Positions 28,317 through 35,771 of a stretch of 64,000 nt of DNA are shown here, piece by piece. Within the stretch, counting starts at the first letter, position 1; each line of letters begins with the position of its first letter. The notes beneath the pieces were generated by a model. That model searched no databases and was not told where the DNA came from. It worked only from the letters and a program-made list of their open reading frames with translations. The position numbers and the translations under genes are program-made. This stretch comes from Streptomyces rhizosphaerihabitans (lineage in GTDB: Bacteria; Actinomycetota; Actinomycetes; Streptomycetales; Streptomycetaceae), in NCBI RefSeq assembly GCF_025399795.1, contig NZ_JAODTZ010000040.1:1-64000 (forward strand). The letters are read 5' to 3'.

Positions 28317-29169
28317 GGTCATCAGTACCCCCGTCGTCGACACGGCCAAGATCCCGGGCCGCGCGCACTCCCGCGCCCGTGCCGCGCGCAAACGGAAGAT
28401 CGTGGTGGGCGCCGCCCGGGTGCTGCTCCTGGTCGCCGTGCTCGGCCTGTGGGAAGTGCTTTCGCGGGCCAAGGTCATCGACCCGTTCAACTTCTCGATG
28501 CCCTCGAAGATCTGGGAACAGATCCACACCTGGGTGATGCACGGGACCGCGCTCGGCTCTCTCGGCGAGCAGGTCTGGTACACGCTTCACGAGGCGCTGC
28601 TCGGCTGGGTCATCGGTGTGGTCGCCGGCGTGCTCTTCGGTATCGCCCTGGGGCGGGTCACCTTGCTGGCAGACATCCTTGGTCCATACATCAAGGTGCT
28701 CAACTCCATACCGAGGATCGTCCTCGCACCCATCTTTGTGATCTGGTTCGGCCTCGGACCGGCCTCCAAGGTCGCCTCGGCCGTGGTGCTCGTCTTCTTC
28801 CCGGTGTTCTTCAACGCCTTCCAGGGTGCCCGGGAGGTCGACCGGAACCTGGTGGCCAATGCCCGGATCCTCGGCGCGAGCGACCGCCGGGTGACGCTTC
28901 AGGTCGTCATTCCGTCCGCCACCTCGTGGATCTTCACCAGCCTCCACGTCAGCTTCGGCTTCGCGCTCATCGGCGCGATCGTCGGCGAGTACATCGGCGC
29001 CACCAAGGGCATCGGCCTGCTCGTCGCGCAGTCGCAGGGCACCTTCAACGCGGCCGGGGTGTACGCGGCGATGGTCATCCTCGCCGTCGTCGCCCTGCTG
29101 GCCGAAGGGCTGCTGACCTTCGGCGAACGTCGCATCTTCCGCTGGAAGCCGTCGGACTCCGACCGCTGA
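28306..29169 (+). CDS. ABC importer permease (SsuC type)
   Basis: This 287-residue permease has about six membrane helices and the cytoplasmic EAA loop (NARILGASDRRVTLQVVIPS) that docks on the ATPase. The ATG at 28306 follows AGAGGGG; a GTG three codons upstream is less likely. It overlaps the ATPase gene and lies 94 bp before the binding-protein gene, so all three form one operon. The substrate class (sulfonate, pyrimidine or related) cannot be narrowed further. Confidence 0.92.
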   Translation: MSPEVISTPVVDTAKIPGRAHSRARAARKRKIVVGAARVLLLVAVLGLWEVLSRAKVIDPFNFSMPSKIWEQIHTWVMHGTALGSLGEQVWYTLHEALLGWVIGVVAGVLFGIALGRVTLLADILGPYIKVLNSIPRIVLAPIFVIWFGLGPASKVASAVVLVFFPVFFNAFQGAREVDRNLVANARILGASDRRVTLQVVIPSATSWIFTSLHVSFGFALIGAIVGEYIGATKGIGLLVAQSQGTFNAAGVYAAMVILAVVALLAEGLLTFGERRIFRWKPSDSDR

Positions 29170-29174
29170 CCCCG

Positions 29175-29226
29175 CCGTACGGGCACGCACGAACCCGCCC
29201 GTACGCACGATTCCGCCGTACGCACG
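29175..29226 (+). repeat. Three copies of a CCGTACG(GG)CACG motif
   Basis: CCGTACG followed by (GG)CACG(CACG) occurs at 29175, 29199 and 29216 between permease and binding-protein genes. It may affect mRNA structure and expression balance within the operon, or may be chance repetition. Confidence 0.45.
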
Positions 29227-29263
29227 CACTGCCTCCCCTCCACGCACAAGGACGTGAACCACC

Positions 29264-30325
29264 ATGCGCAAGACCGCCAGATACTCCGCCCTGGCAGCCG
29301 CCGGTCTGCTCGCTCTCACCTCGCTCACCGCCTGCGCCAACGACGCGGCGAGCACGACGGCCGACTCCGGCAGCGGCGGGGGTGGCGGCAAGGGGGAGCA
29401 CGTCAAGATCATGGTCGGCGGCCTGGACAAGGTCATCTACCTGCCGGCGATGCTCACACAGCGGCTCGGCTACTTCCAGGACGAGGGTCTGGACGTCCAG
29501 CTCCTCAGCGAGCCGGCCGGTGTCCAGGCCGAGACCGCCCTCGTCTCGGGACAGGTGCAGGGGGCCGTCGGCTTCTACGACCACACGCTCGACCTGCAGA
29601 CCAAGGGCAAGGCGGTCGAGTCGGTCGTGCAGTTCTCGCACGCTCCGGGTGAGGTCGAGATCGTCTCCAACAAGCGTGCGGGCGACATCACTTCACCCAA
29701 GGACTTCAAGGGCAGGAAGCTCGGCATCACCGGACTGGGTTCCTCCACCGACTTCCTCACGAAGTACCTCGCCGTCAATAACGGCGTGCAGGTCAGCGAG
29801 TTCACGCCGGTCGCCGTCGGCGCCGGACCGACGTTCGTCTCCGCCCTCCAGCAGGGCGCCATCGACGGCGGCATGACGACGGACCCCACCGTCGCCACGG
29901 TCATGGAGAAGAACCTCGGCAAGGTACTCATCGACATGAGGACGCCCGAGGGCTCGCAGGAGGCGCTCGGCGGGCCGTACCCGTCGTCCAGCCTCTACAT
30001 GCAGACGGACTGGGTCAACGGTCACAAGGAGACGGTCCAGAAGCTGGCGAACGCCTTTGTGAAGACCCTCCGGTGGATGTCCAAGCACAGCGCCTCCGAG
30101 ATCGCCGCCAAGATGCCCGCCGACTACTCGCAGGGCAACCAGACGCTGTACTCCGGGGCCATCAAGAGCACGCTGCCGATGTTCACCGAGGACGGCGTGA
30201 TGCCCGAGAACGGTCCCGAGACCGTCGAGAAGGTCCTCAAGGCGTTCAACCCCAACATCAAGAACGCCAAGGTGGATCTGAGCAAGACGTACACCACGGA
30301 GTTCGTGAAGAAGGCGGCCGGCTGA
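29264..30325 (+). CDS. ABC importer substrate-binding lipoprotein (NMT1/SsuA type)
   Basis: The 353-residue lipoprotein has a signal peptide ending in the lipobox LTAC, with the lipidated Cys at 24, then a Ser/Gly-rich linker. The mature part is a periplasmic-binding type II fold of the NMT1/THI5/SsuA group (VGGLDKVIYLPAMLTQRLGY at its start). It captures the solute outside the membrane for the upstream permease. It ends the operon at a 19-bp hairpin. The ligand may be an organosulfur compound, nucleobase precursor or carboxylate; the flanking CitB-type regulators favour none of these clearly. Confidence 0.9.
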   Translation: MRKTARYSALAAAGLLALTSLTACANDAASTTADSGSGGGGGKGEHVKIMVGGLDKVIYLPAMLTQRLGYFQDEGLDVQLLSEPAGVQAETALVSGQVQGAVGFYDHTLDLQTKGKAVESVVQFSHAPGEVEIVSNKRAGDITSPKDFKGRKLGITGLGSSTDFLTKYLAVNNGVQVSEFTPVAVGAGPTFVSALQQGAIDGGMTTDPTVATVMEKNLGKVLIDMRTPEGSQEALGGPYPSSSLYMQTDWVNGHKETVQKLANAFVKTLRWMSKHSASEIAAKMPADYSQGNQTLYSGAIKSTLPMFTEDGVMPENGPETVEKVLKAFNPNIKNAKVDLSKTYTTEFVKKAAG

Positions 30326-30357
30326 CCGCCTCCTGCTGCCGAAACGCGGCGAGCTGC

Positions 30358-30407
30358 CCCGTCGCGCGTACGACTGTGCTTCCCCCGGCAGTCGTACGCG
30401 CGACGGG
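30358..30407. terminator. Bidirectional terminator
   Basis: A 19-bp perfect stem (30358-30376 with 30389-30407) encloses a 12-base loop. It sits between the importer operon and the convergent regulator gene and can serve both. Confidence 0.9.
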
Positions 30408-30438
30408 TGCGGCCGTTCCCGCATCGTCGGCCGTGTCC

Positions 30439-31119
30439 TCAGGTACGGGTCGCCCAGGCGTAGCGATGCTCCGGGCGGCCCGCATCGCCGTATCTGAGGG
30501 TCAGCCGCGCTCTTCCCGTACGTTCCAGAAGCTTCAGGTAGCGCTGCGCGGTCTGCCGGCTCAGTCCGGTCTCCTCCGCGACCTCCTGGGCCGACAGCGA
30601 GCTCTCCGCACTCAGCAGGGCGCGCCGTACGAGCTCGGCGGTCGGCGGGGAGTGCCCCTTGGGCAGATCGGGGACGGTGCCGGTGGAGAGGGTCCCGAAG
30701 ATCCGGTCCACATCGGACTGTTCGGCCCTGCCGCCGCCGTCGAGGGTGTGTCGCAGATCCGCGTACGCCTCCAATTTGGCCCGCAGCCCGGCGAACGAGA
30801 ACGGCTTGACCAGGTACTGGAGGACCCCCTGCCGCAACGCCGCCCGGACGGTCGCGATGTCACGTGCGGCGGTCACCATGATCACGTCGGTCGGGTGGCC
30901 CCGTCGGCGCATCTCCTGGACGACCGCGAGGCCCGTCCCGTCCGGCAGGTAGTGGTCCATGAGAACCAGGTCCGGGCGCGGCAGCGCCTCCAGCCGGCTC
31001 AGCGCTTCGGCGGCACTGTGCGCCTCGCCCGCGACACGGAAGCCCGGCACCTTCTCCACGTAGGCGGCGTTGACACGAGCAACCCGTGCGTCGTCATCCA
31101 CGACCAGGACCTCGATCAT
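30439..31119 (-). CDS. CitB/DcuR-family response regulator paired with a CitA-type kinase
   Basis: The 226-residue regulator has receiver residue D55 in VLMDHYLPDG, the Lys in YLVKPF, and a C-terminal winged helix (AQEVAEETGLSRQTAQRYLK). Its start overlaps the stop of the kinase gene (ATGA), so the two are co-translated. It is very similar along its whole length to the regulator at 26647-27339, a sign of duplication. Carboxylate-responsive control of the neighbouring importer is the likely job (inferred). Confidence 0.92.
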   Translation of the reverse strand: MIEVLVVDDDARVARVNAAYVEKVPGFRVAGEAHSAAEALSRLEALPRPDLVLMDHYLPDGTGLAVVQEMRRRGHPTDVIMVTAARDIATVRAALRQGVLQYLVKPFSFAGLRAKLEAYADLRHTLDGGGRAEQSDVDRIFGTLSTGTVPDLPKGHSPPTAELVRRALLSAESSLSAQEVAEETGLSRQTAQRYLKLLERTGRARLTLRYGDAGRPEHRYAWATRT

Positions 31120-32918
31120 CGCTCCTTCTCCCCGGCGTTCGGGGCGTTCCCGGTGTCTCCGGTGACGGCGAGGGCGGCGTCGGTGGTCTCCGGAGACGAG
31201 AGCCGTCGTACGGCTCCGGGTTCCTGACCGGGGGCGGGGGCGAGCCCGTCCTCCGCCGCGAGCCCGACGTCCGGCGCTCCGCCGTTCTTCGGTGTGAGCG
31301 CCGGGTCCGTCAGCGCCTCCGGCAGGACGACCGTGAACTCCGCACCTCCGCCGTCCGCGTCGGCCACCTCCGCGCTCCCGCCCTGCCGCTCGGCGAGGCG
31401 CCGCACCAAGGAGAGGCCGATTCCGCGCTTGCCGTGCGCGGGTGGCTCCTTGGTGCTCCAGCCGTCCGTGAAGATCAACTCCCGCCGCTCTTCCGGGACA
31501 CCGGGCCCGGTGTCCCGTACCCGCAGCACGGCGGTGCGCCCTTCGGAGCGCAATTCGACCTCCACGCGCGCGTGGAGCGTGCCCGCGACAGCGTCCAGCG
31601 CGTTGTCGACGAGGTTCCCGACGACGGTGACGAGCCCACGCGGGTCGACCAACCGATCGGGCAACAGCGTCCGGTCCGAGATCCACAGCGCCACGCCACG
31701 CTCGGCCGCCACCGTCGTCTTTCCGACCAGGAGGGCGGCGAGCAGCGGATCGTGGATCTTCTCGGTGACCTGTTCCGCGGTGACCCTGTGGTCGCCGACC
31801 ACCTCTCCGACGAATTCCACGGCGTCGTCGTACATCTCCAGTTCGAGCAGCCCCAGGAGCGTGTGCATCCGGTTGGCGTGCTCATGGTCCTGCGCGCGCA
31901 GCGCGTCGATCAGGCCGTGTGTGGAGTCGAGCTCGCGGCCGAGCTGCTCCAGTTCGGTCCGGTCGCGCAGTGTGGCGACGGCGCCGCCGTCCTCGGTGGG
32001 CATCCGGTTGGCGACCAGGACGCGCTGGCCGCGGACGGTGAGCAGGTCCGTACCGGTGACGCGCCCGGCCAGCACATCCGTCGTACGGCCAGGTCCCAGA
32101 GCGTCGTCCAGCGGCTGCCCGATGGCCTCGGCGCCGACCCCCAGCAGCCGCTGCGCCTCGTCGTTCAGAAGGCGCACGCGACCGCTTCGGTCCAGGGCGA
32201 CCACGCCCTCCCGGATGCCGTGCAGCATCGCCTCGCGCTCGGCCAGCAGCGCCGAGATGTCGGAGAAGGCCAGGTCACGGGTCTGCCGCTGAACCCTTCG
32301 GGAGATCAGATAGGCGGCCAGCGCGCCGACGGCCATGGCCCCGCCCGCGTACGCGAACAGTCCGGGAATCGCGTCGATCAACCGGGCCCGCACACTGCCG
32401 TACTTGATACCCACCGACACCGCGCCGACGATCCGGCCGGTGCCGTCACGCAGTGGCACCTTGCCCCGTGCGGAGCGCCCCAGTGTTCCGGTGTCGATGT
32501 CCATGACGTCCTTGCCCGCCAGGGCCAGGCGGGGGCTCGTCGAGACCTTCTTGCCGATCTCAGCCGGGTTCCTGTGCGACCAGCGGATGCGCCGCATGTC
32601 CATCACGACGACGTATTCGGCGCCGCTCGCCTTCCGTATCCGCTCGGCCTGGACCTGCACGGGGCCGGTCCTCGATGGGGCTGTCCTTTGGAGGTCCACG
32701 GCGATCTGCGGCTGGGTGGCCGTGGTCTGTGCGATCGCGAGGGCGCGCCGCATGGCTTGGTCGTCCAGCTGCGCGCTCAGCGGCGCCAGGAACAGTCCGG
32801 TGGCGAGTACGGCGACTCCCGCCGCGATCGCGATCTGCATCAGGAGCACTTGTGAGAACGCCCGCCGCGGCAGACCGAGGCGCAGTCGTCGTGCGGGGGG
32901 AGTGGGACTCATGCCCAT
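31116..32918 (-). CDS. CitA/DcuS-type sensor histidine kinase
   Basis: This 600-residue kinase has a first membrane helix (about 20-45), an extracellular Cache-like sensor domain (about 46-160), a second helix near 165-190, a PAS domain, and a kinase core. The phospho-acceptor is probably H345 in DHEHANRMH, the CitA-type H box. The ATP-binding region shows NLVDNALDAV and GIGLSLVRRL. A 60-residue Ala/Pro/Gly-rich tail follows the catalytic domain. The ATG at 32918 is used; a second ATG two codons later is possible. It is co-translated with the CitB-type regulator. Confidence 0.92.
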   Translation of the reverse strand: MGMSPTPPARRLRLGLPRRAFSQVLLMQIAIAAGVAVLATGLFLAPLSAQLDDQAMRRALAIAQTTATQPQIAVDLQRTAPSRTGPVQVQAERIRKASGAEYVVVMDMRRIRWSHRNPAEIGKKVSTSPRLALAGKDVMDIDTGTLGRSARGKVPLRDGTGRIVGAVSVGIKYGSVRARLIDAIPGLFAYAGGAMAVGALAAYLISRRVQRQTRDLAFSDISALLAEREAMLHGIREGVVALDRSGRVRLLNDEAQRLLGVGAEAIGQPLDDALGPGRTTDVLAGRVTGTDLLTVRGQRVLVANRMPTEDGGAVATLRDRTELEQLGRELDSTHGLIDALRAQDHEHANRMHTLLGLLELEMYDDAVEFVGEVVGDHRVTAEQVTEKIHDPLLAALLVGKTTVAAERGVALWISDRTLLPDRLVDPRGLVTVVGNLVDNALDAVAGTLHARVEVELRSEGRTAVLRVRDTGPGVPEERRELIFTDGWSTKEPPAHGKRGIGLSLVRRLAERQGGSAEVADADGGGAEFTVVLPEALTDPALTPKNGGAPDVGLAAEDGLAPAPGQEPGAVRRLSSPETTDAALAVTGDTGNAPNAGEKER

Positions 32919-33307
32919 GACGGTACGGGGGCGTGCGCGTCCCTCCGAAGAGAGTGTGGCGTGGATCTCTTGATCAATGGGTGAGGCGGTCGTGGGGCCC
33001 GGGTGAGAGGGAGGAGGAGATTCGGGACGCGAGATCCGGGACAGGGATCCGGGAGCTTGCGGTTGGTGCGCCGGCGCGGGGCGCCCGTGCCTCTGGCATC
33101 GACGGGTACGGTACGGCGTCGCTGATCCGGTGGCACGGAGCAGGCGAGGGCCCCTGGTTCGTGCCACAGGTCGGTTCGGGTGAGCCCGGGACCCTCTGCG
33201 TCCGGCCGGACAGGTCATGGCGTCGCTGTTCCGGCCGTAGGGGGGCCGGCGGCGAACTCGGCCCGTGTGTCGGCCCCGCGGTTCGGGCGCGTGCGGGACC
33301 CGGGCCG
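32919..33307. other. Intergenic region upstream of the kinase operon
   Basis: This 389-bp gap holds the promoter of the kinase-regulator operon, read leftwards. The one notable element is TTGATCAA at 32970-32977. The rest is GC-rich without a supported gene. Confidence 0.5.
32970..32977. promoter_or_regulatory. TTGATCAA palindrome upstream of the kinase gene
   Basis: This perfect 8-bp AT-rich palindrome (within CTTGATCAATG) lies 52 bp before the kinase start. The same octamer occurs inside the CobW gene at 39075-39082. Operator role is only inferred. Confidence 0.3.
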
Positions 33308-34252
33308 TCAGCAGGCCACGGCTGCGGCTGTCTCTTCCAGCTGCCGTACGGCCACCACGTCCATCCGGGCGGGTGAACCAAGTGCCGAGCCGCAGCTCTC
33401 CGGGCGGGGCGGCAGCGAGGCGCCCTGCGCGACGATGACCCGCCACAGGCGGCCGTCGGCGTGGGCCACGGTCACCTCCCAGCGTGGCGCCGCGCCGTCC
33501 GTTCTGATCACCATCAGGACATCGGCGGCGTGCTCCCCCGAAGCAGTCCGTACGGCCAGTTCGGCCGCCTGGCCGGGGCGCTCCCAGGCGGAGTTCCCGC
33601 GACAGCCCTCGGTGACGACACGGCCCTCCCGGACGCGCTGGAGGATCTCCTTGACAGCGTGGGCCTCGGCACGCCCGTACGCGTACCCGTACGGCAGGAC
33701 CAGCACCGTGGGCGAGAAGCGATGACCGCCCAGATGGGTGACCTCCCAGGCGCCGTTGACGCCGGAAGCGGCCAGTTCCGCCGCCAGGGGGCGTCCGAGC
33801 AGGGCGCAGCAGCGGTCACGCTTGCCGTTGGTGCAGACGAGGGCCAGCGGATCGTCGGTATGAGGCAGCCCATGGAGAACCCGGTCGAAGGAGCGCGGAT
33901 CACCCGTGCCGAGCGCGGTGAAGTCGAGATCGAGCAACTGCCCGGGATCACGCGTCATGGCGGCGTGCAGCCATACGTTTCCCGGGGTGGTGTGGGCCGC
34001 GTACACATGCCGCTCGGCGGGCGTACCGCAGTCGGCATGGCGCCCGGGACGGCGGATGAGCGCGATCCGTACCCCTGTGCCCTGTGCGGCGGCCTCGAGG
34101 GCGCGGCCGAGCGTGGGGTCCAGGTGGCTCGAGGTGAGCGCCTTGGCACCCCAGGGTCCGGGCTGCTCGATGAGCAGCCATGTCGTCGCGGTGGCCGCGG
34201 TCCCGGAGAGGGGCTCGTCGAGGTGCCGCGACGCGGTCGTGCACGTACTCAC
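33308..34252 (-). CDS. Sucrase/ferredoxin-like (Apd1-type) 2Fe-2S protein
   Basis: This 314-residue protein belongs to the sucrase/ferredoxin-like group with a thioredoxin-like ferredoxin domain. C140 and C149 (CTNGKRDRCC region, C-X8-C) and H173 and H177 (HLGGH) form the C-X8-C...H-X3-H pattern that binds a 2Fe-2S cluster in yeast Apd1. Residue C148 is an additional Cys. The GTG start lies directly next to a probable iron box, so expression should rise when iron is scarce. A role as an electron donor, perhaps in iron or siderophore chemistry, is inferred from that control. Confidence 0.87.
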   Translation of the reverse strand: MSTCTTASRHLDEPLSGTAATATTWLLIEQPGPWGAKALTSSHLDPTLGRALEAAAQGTGVRIALIRRPGRHADCGTPAERHVYAAHTTPGNVWLHAAMTRDPGQLLDLDFTALGTGDPRSFDRVLHGLPHTDDPLALVCTNGKRDRCCALLGRPLAAELAASGVNGAWEVTHLGGHRFSPTVLVLPYGYAYGRAEAHAVKEILQRVREGRVVTEGCRGNSAWERPGQAAELAVRTASGEHAADVLMVIRTDGAAPRWEVTVAHADGRLWRVIVAQGASLPPRPESCGSALGSPARMDVVAVRQLEETAAAVAC

Positions 34253-34271
34253 AGAGGTGAGCCTAACCTGA
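34253..34271 (-). promoter_or_regulatory. Iron box (DmdR/IdeR type)
   Basis: Read on the plus strand, AGAGGTGAGCCTAACCTGA matches the 19-bp iron-box consensus TTAGGTGAGCCTAACCTAA at 16 of 19 positions. It touches the start codon of the 2Fe-2S protein, so an iron-loaded DtxR-family repressor could block transcription or initiation. Confidence 0.75.
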
Positions 34272-34414
34272 CTTCCCCGGGGCGACTTCCTGCCGCGTAC
34301 ACGGGGGCGCGTCAGGGATGGTCCGGGTGTGTGTCGGTTGTGCGGAAGCGTGCGTGGGGGAGCGTGCCGGGAGGGCGCGTACAGGGCGCTCTCCCCACGC
34401 CCGGCGTGCGCTGT

Positions 34415-35683
34415 CTAGAGCGGGAGCGGCCGCGGCGGCCGTTCGCCCACGTAGTGCCCGCTCGGTCGCATCCGCAACGGGCGCTCCGCGTACTCCTCCA
34501 GGGTGTGGGCGATCCAGCCCGCCGTCCGGGCGACGGCGAAGATCGTCTCTCCCGCCGAGACCGGCATGCCGGACGAGACGGTGAGGACGGCCAGGGCGAG
34601 GTCGACATTGGCGTGCAGGGATGTGTGGCGGGCCGTGGTGGTCACCACGTCATGGGCCGCAGCCAGGGCGGGTGCCGCGCCGGGCACTTCCTCCAGGAGG
34701 GCGAACAGCGCACGCGCGCGTGGATCCTCGCCGGGGTAGAGCCGATGGCCGAGTCCGGGCACACGGCGCCCGGCGCGCAGCTCGTCGGCGACCACGGGAG
34801 CCGCGGTGCCCTGGTCCAGAACGTCGAGCAGCAGCCGGTGCGCGAGCCCGCTGGCCGCCCCGTGCAGGGGCCCCTCGAGGACGCCGAGGCCCGCCGACAC
34901 GGCCGCGTACGGGTGGGCGCGGGCCGATGCCGCCACCCGGACCGCCAGCGTCGAGGCGGCCAGGTCGTGGTCGACGAGCAGCCCGAGTGCCGTGTCCAGT
35001 ACGCGCAGTGACGCGTCGTCGGGTGCGCGTCCGCTGAGCCGTGCCCACAGCCGATGAGCGAGCGGGCCCTCGTCGCGGTGGTCGTGCCGTACGGGGGGAA
35101 GCGCGGCGACGAGGGTGGGAATGAGGGTGCGTCCGGTGCCGAGTACGGCGCTCTCGGAGAGGTCGAAGCGCAGCGGGTCGGCCGCCGCTGCGGCGATCGC
35201 CGCGACGCGCAGCCGGTCGATCGGGCTGCTGTGCTCGGGCAATGCGTCGACGCTCCGCCTGGCGACCGCCACGGACGCCTCCGGGGCCGTGAACGTGAGC
35301 CCGGGGCGCAGCTCGCCGGTCCACAGCCATTCGGCGATCTCTTCGTAGGAGTACCGCGCGGCCAGTTCCGTCGCGTCGACGCCCCGGAAGTAGTACCGGT
35401 CCTTGTCGATCAAGGTGATGCGGGTGCGGACGGAGAGTTCGCCGGCACCGCCCGAACTGCCGCCGCCCTCCCGTCTGTTGCGCCGCGCGAGCGCCTCCAC
35501 CTCCTTGGCGTCGAACGTGCTCCCGCGGCCTCCCGGCTCCCGCCTGCTGCTGAGCTGACCGCGGCTCACATACGCGTACACGGTCTCCGGCTTCACGCCG
35601 AGCAGTTCGGCGGTCTCCTTGGTGCTGAGCCGTCGGCCCTCGCGTGCCGGTGTTGCCGCTTCTCGATCCCTCATGAGCGCCAC
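34415..35683 (-). CDS. Citrate synthase fused to an N-terminal DNA-binding helix-turn-helix
   Basis: The 422-residue protein starts with an excisionase/MerR-like helix-turn-helix at about 19-66 (STKETAELLGVKPETVYAYV). A citrate synthase fold of normal length follows. The catalytic residues are present: H274 (GPLHG), H313 (GLGHRLY) and D361 (HANVDLA). It is divergent from a second citrate synthase, and the 88-bp gap holds AT-rich palindromes, so it may bind there and act as enzyme and regulator. The GTG at 35683 or the ATG at 35674 could be the start; neither has a clear ribosome site. Confidence 0.9.
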   Translation of the reverse strand: MALMRDREAATPAREGRRLSTKETAELLGVKPETVYAYVSRGQLSSRREPGGRGSTFDAKEVEALARRNRREGGGSSGGAGELSVRTRITLIDKDRYYFRGVDATELAARYSYEEIAEWLWTGELRPGLTFTAPEASVAVARRSVDALPEHSSPIDRLRVAAIAAAAADPLRFDLSESAVLGTGRTLIPTLVAALPPVRHDHRDEGPLAHRLWARLSGRAPDDASLRVLDTALGLLVDHDLAASTLAVRVAASARAHPYAAVSAGLGVLEGPLHGAASGLAHRLLLDVLDQGTAAPVVADELRAGRRVPGLGHRLYPGEDPRARALFALLEEVPGAAPALAAAHDVVTTTARHTSLHANVDLALAVLTVSSGMPVSAGETIFAVARTAGWIAHTLEEYAERPLRMRPSGHYVGERPPRPLPL

Positions 35684-35700
35684 CGTATCTGTGGATCAGT

Positions 35701-35739
35701 ATATTGATTGGATCAATATTGACAGCGATTGAGTCAATC
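35701..35739. promoter_or_regulatory. AT-rich palindromes between divergent citrate synthase genes
   Basis: ATATTGAT-TGG-ATCAATAT (35701-35719) has perfect 8-bp arms. GATTGA-G-TCAATC (35727-35739) has perfect 6-bp arms. TTGA/TCAA half-sites recur through the interval, which stands out in this GC-rich DNA. Likely operators, perhaps for the helix-turn-helix citrate synthase itself (inferred). Confidence 0.65.
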
Positions 35740-35771
35740 ATGGACAGTCAAATCAAGTCCAGGGAGGAAAC

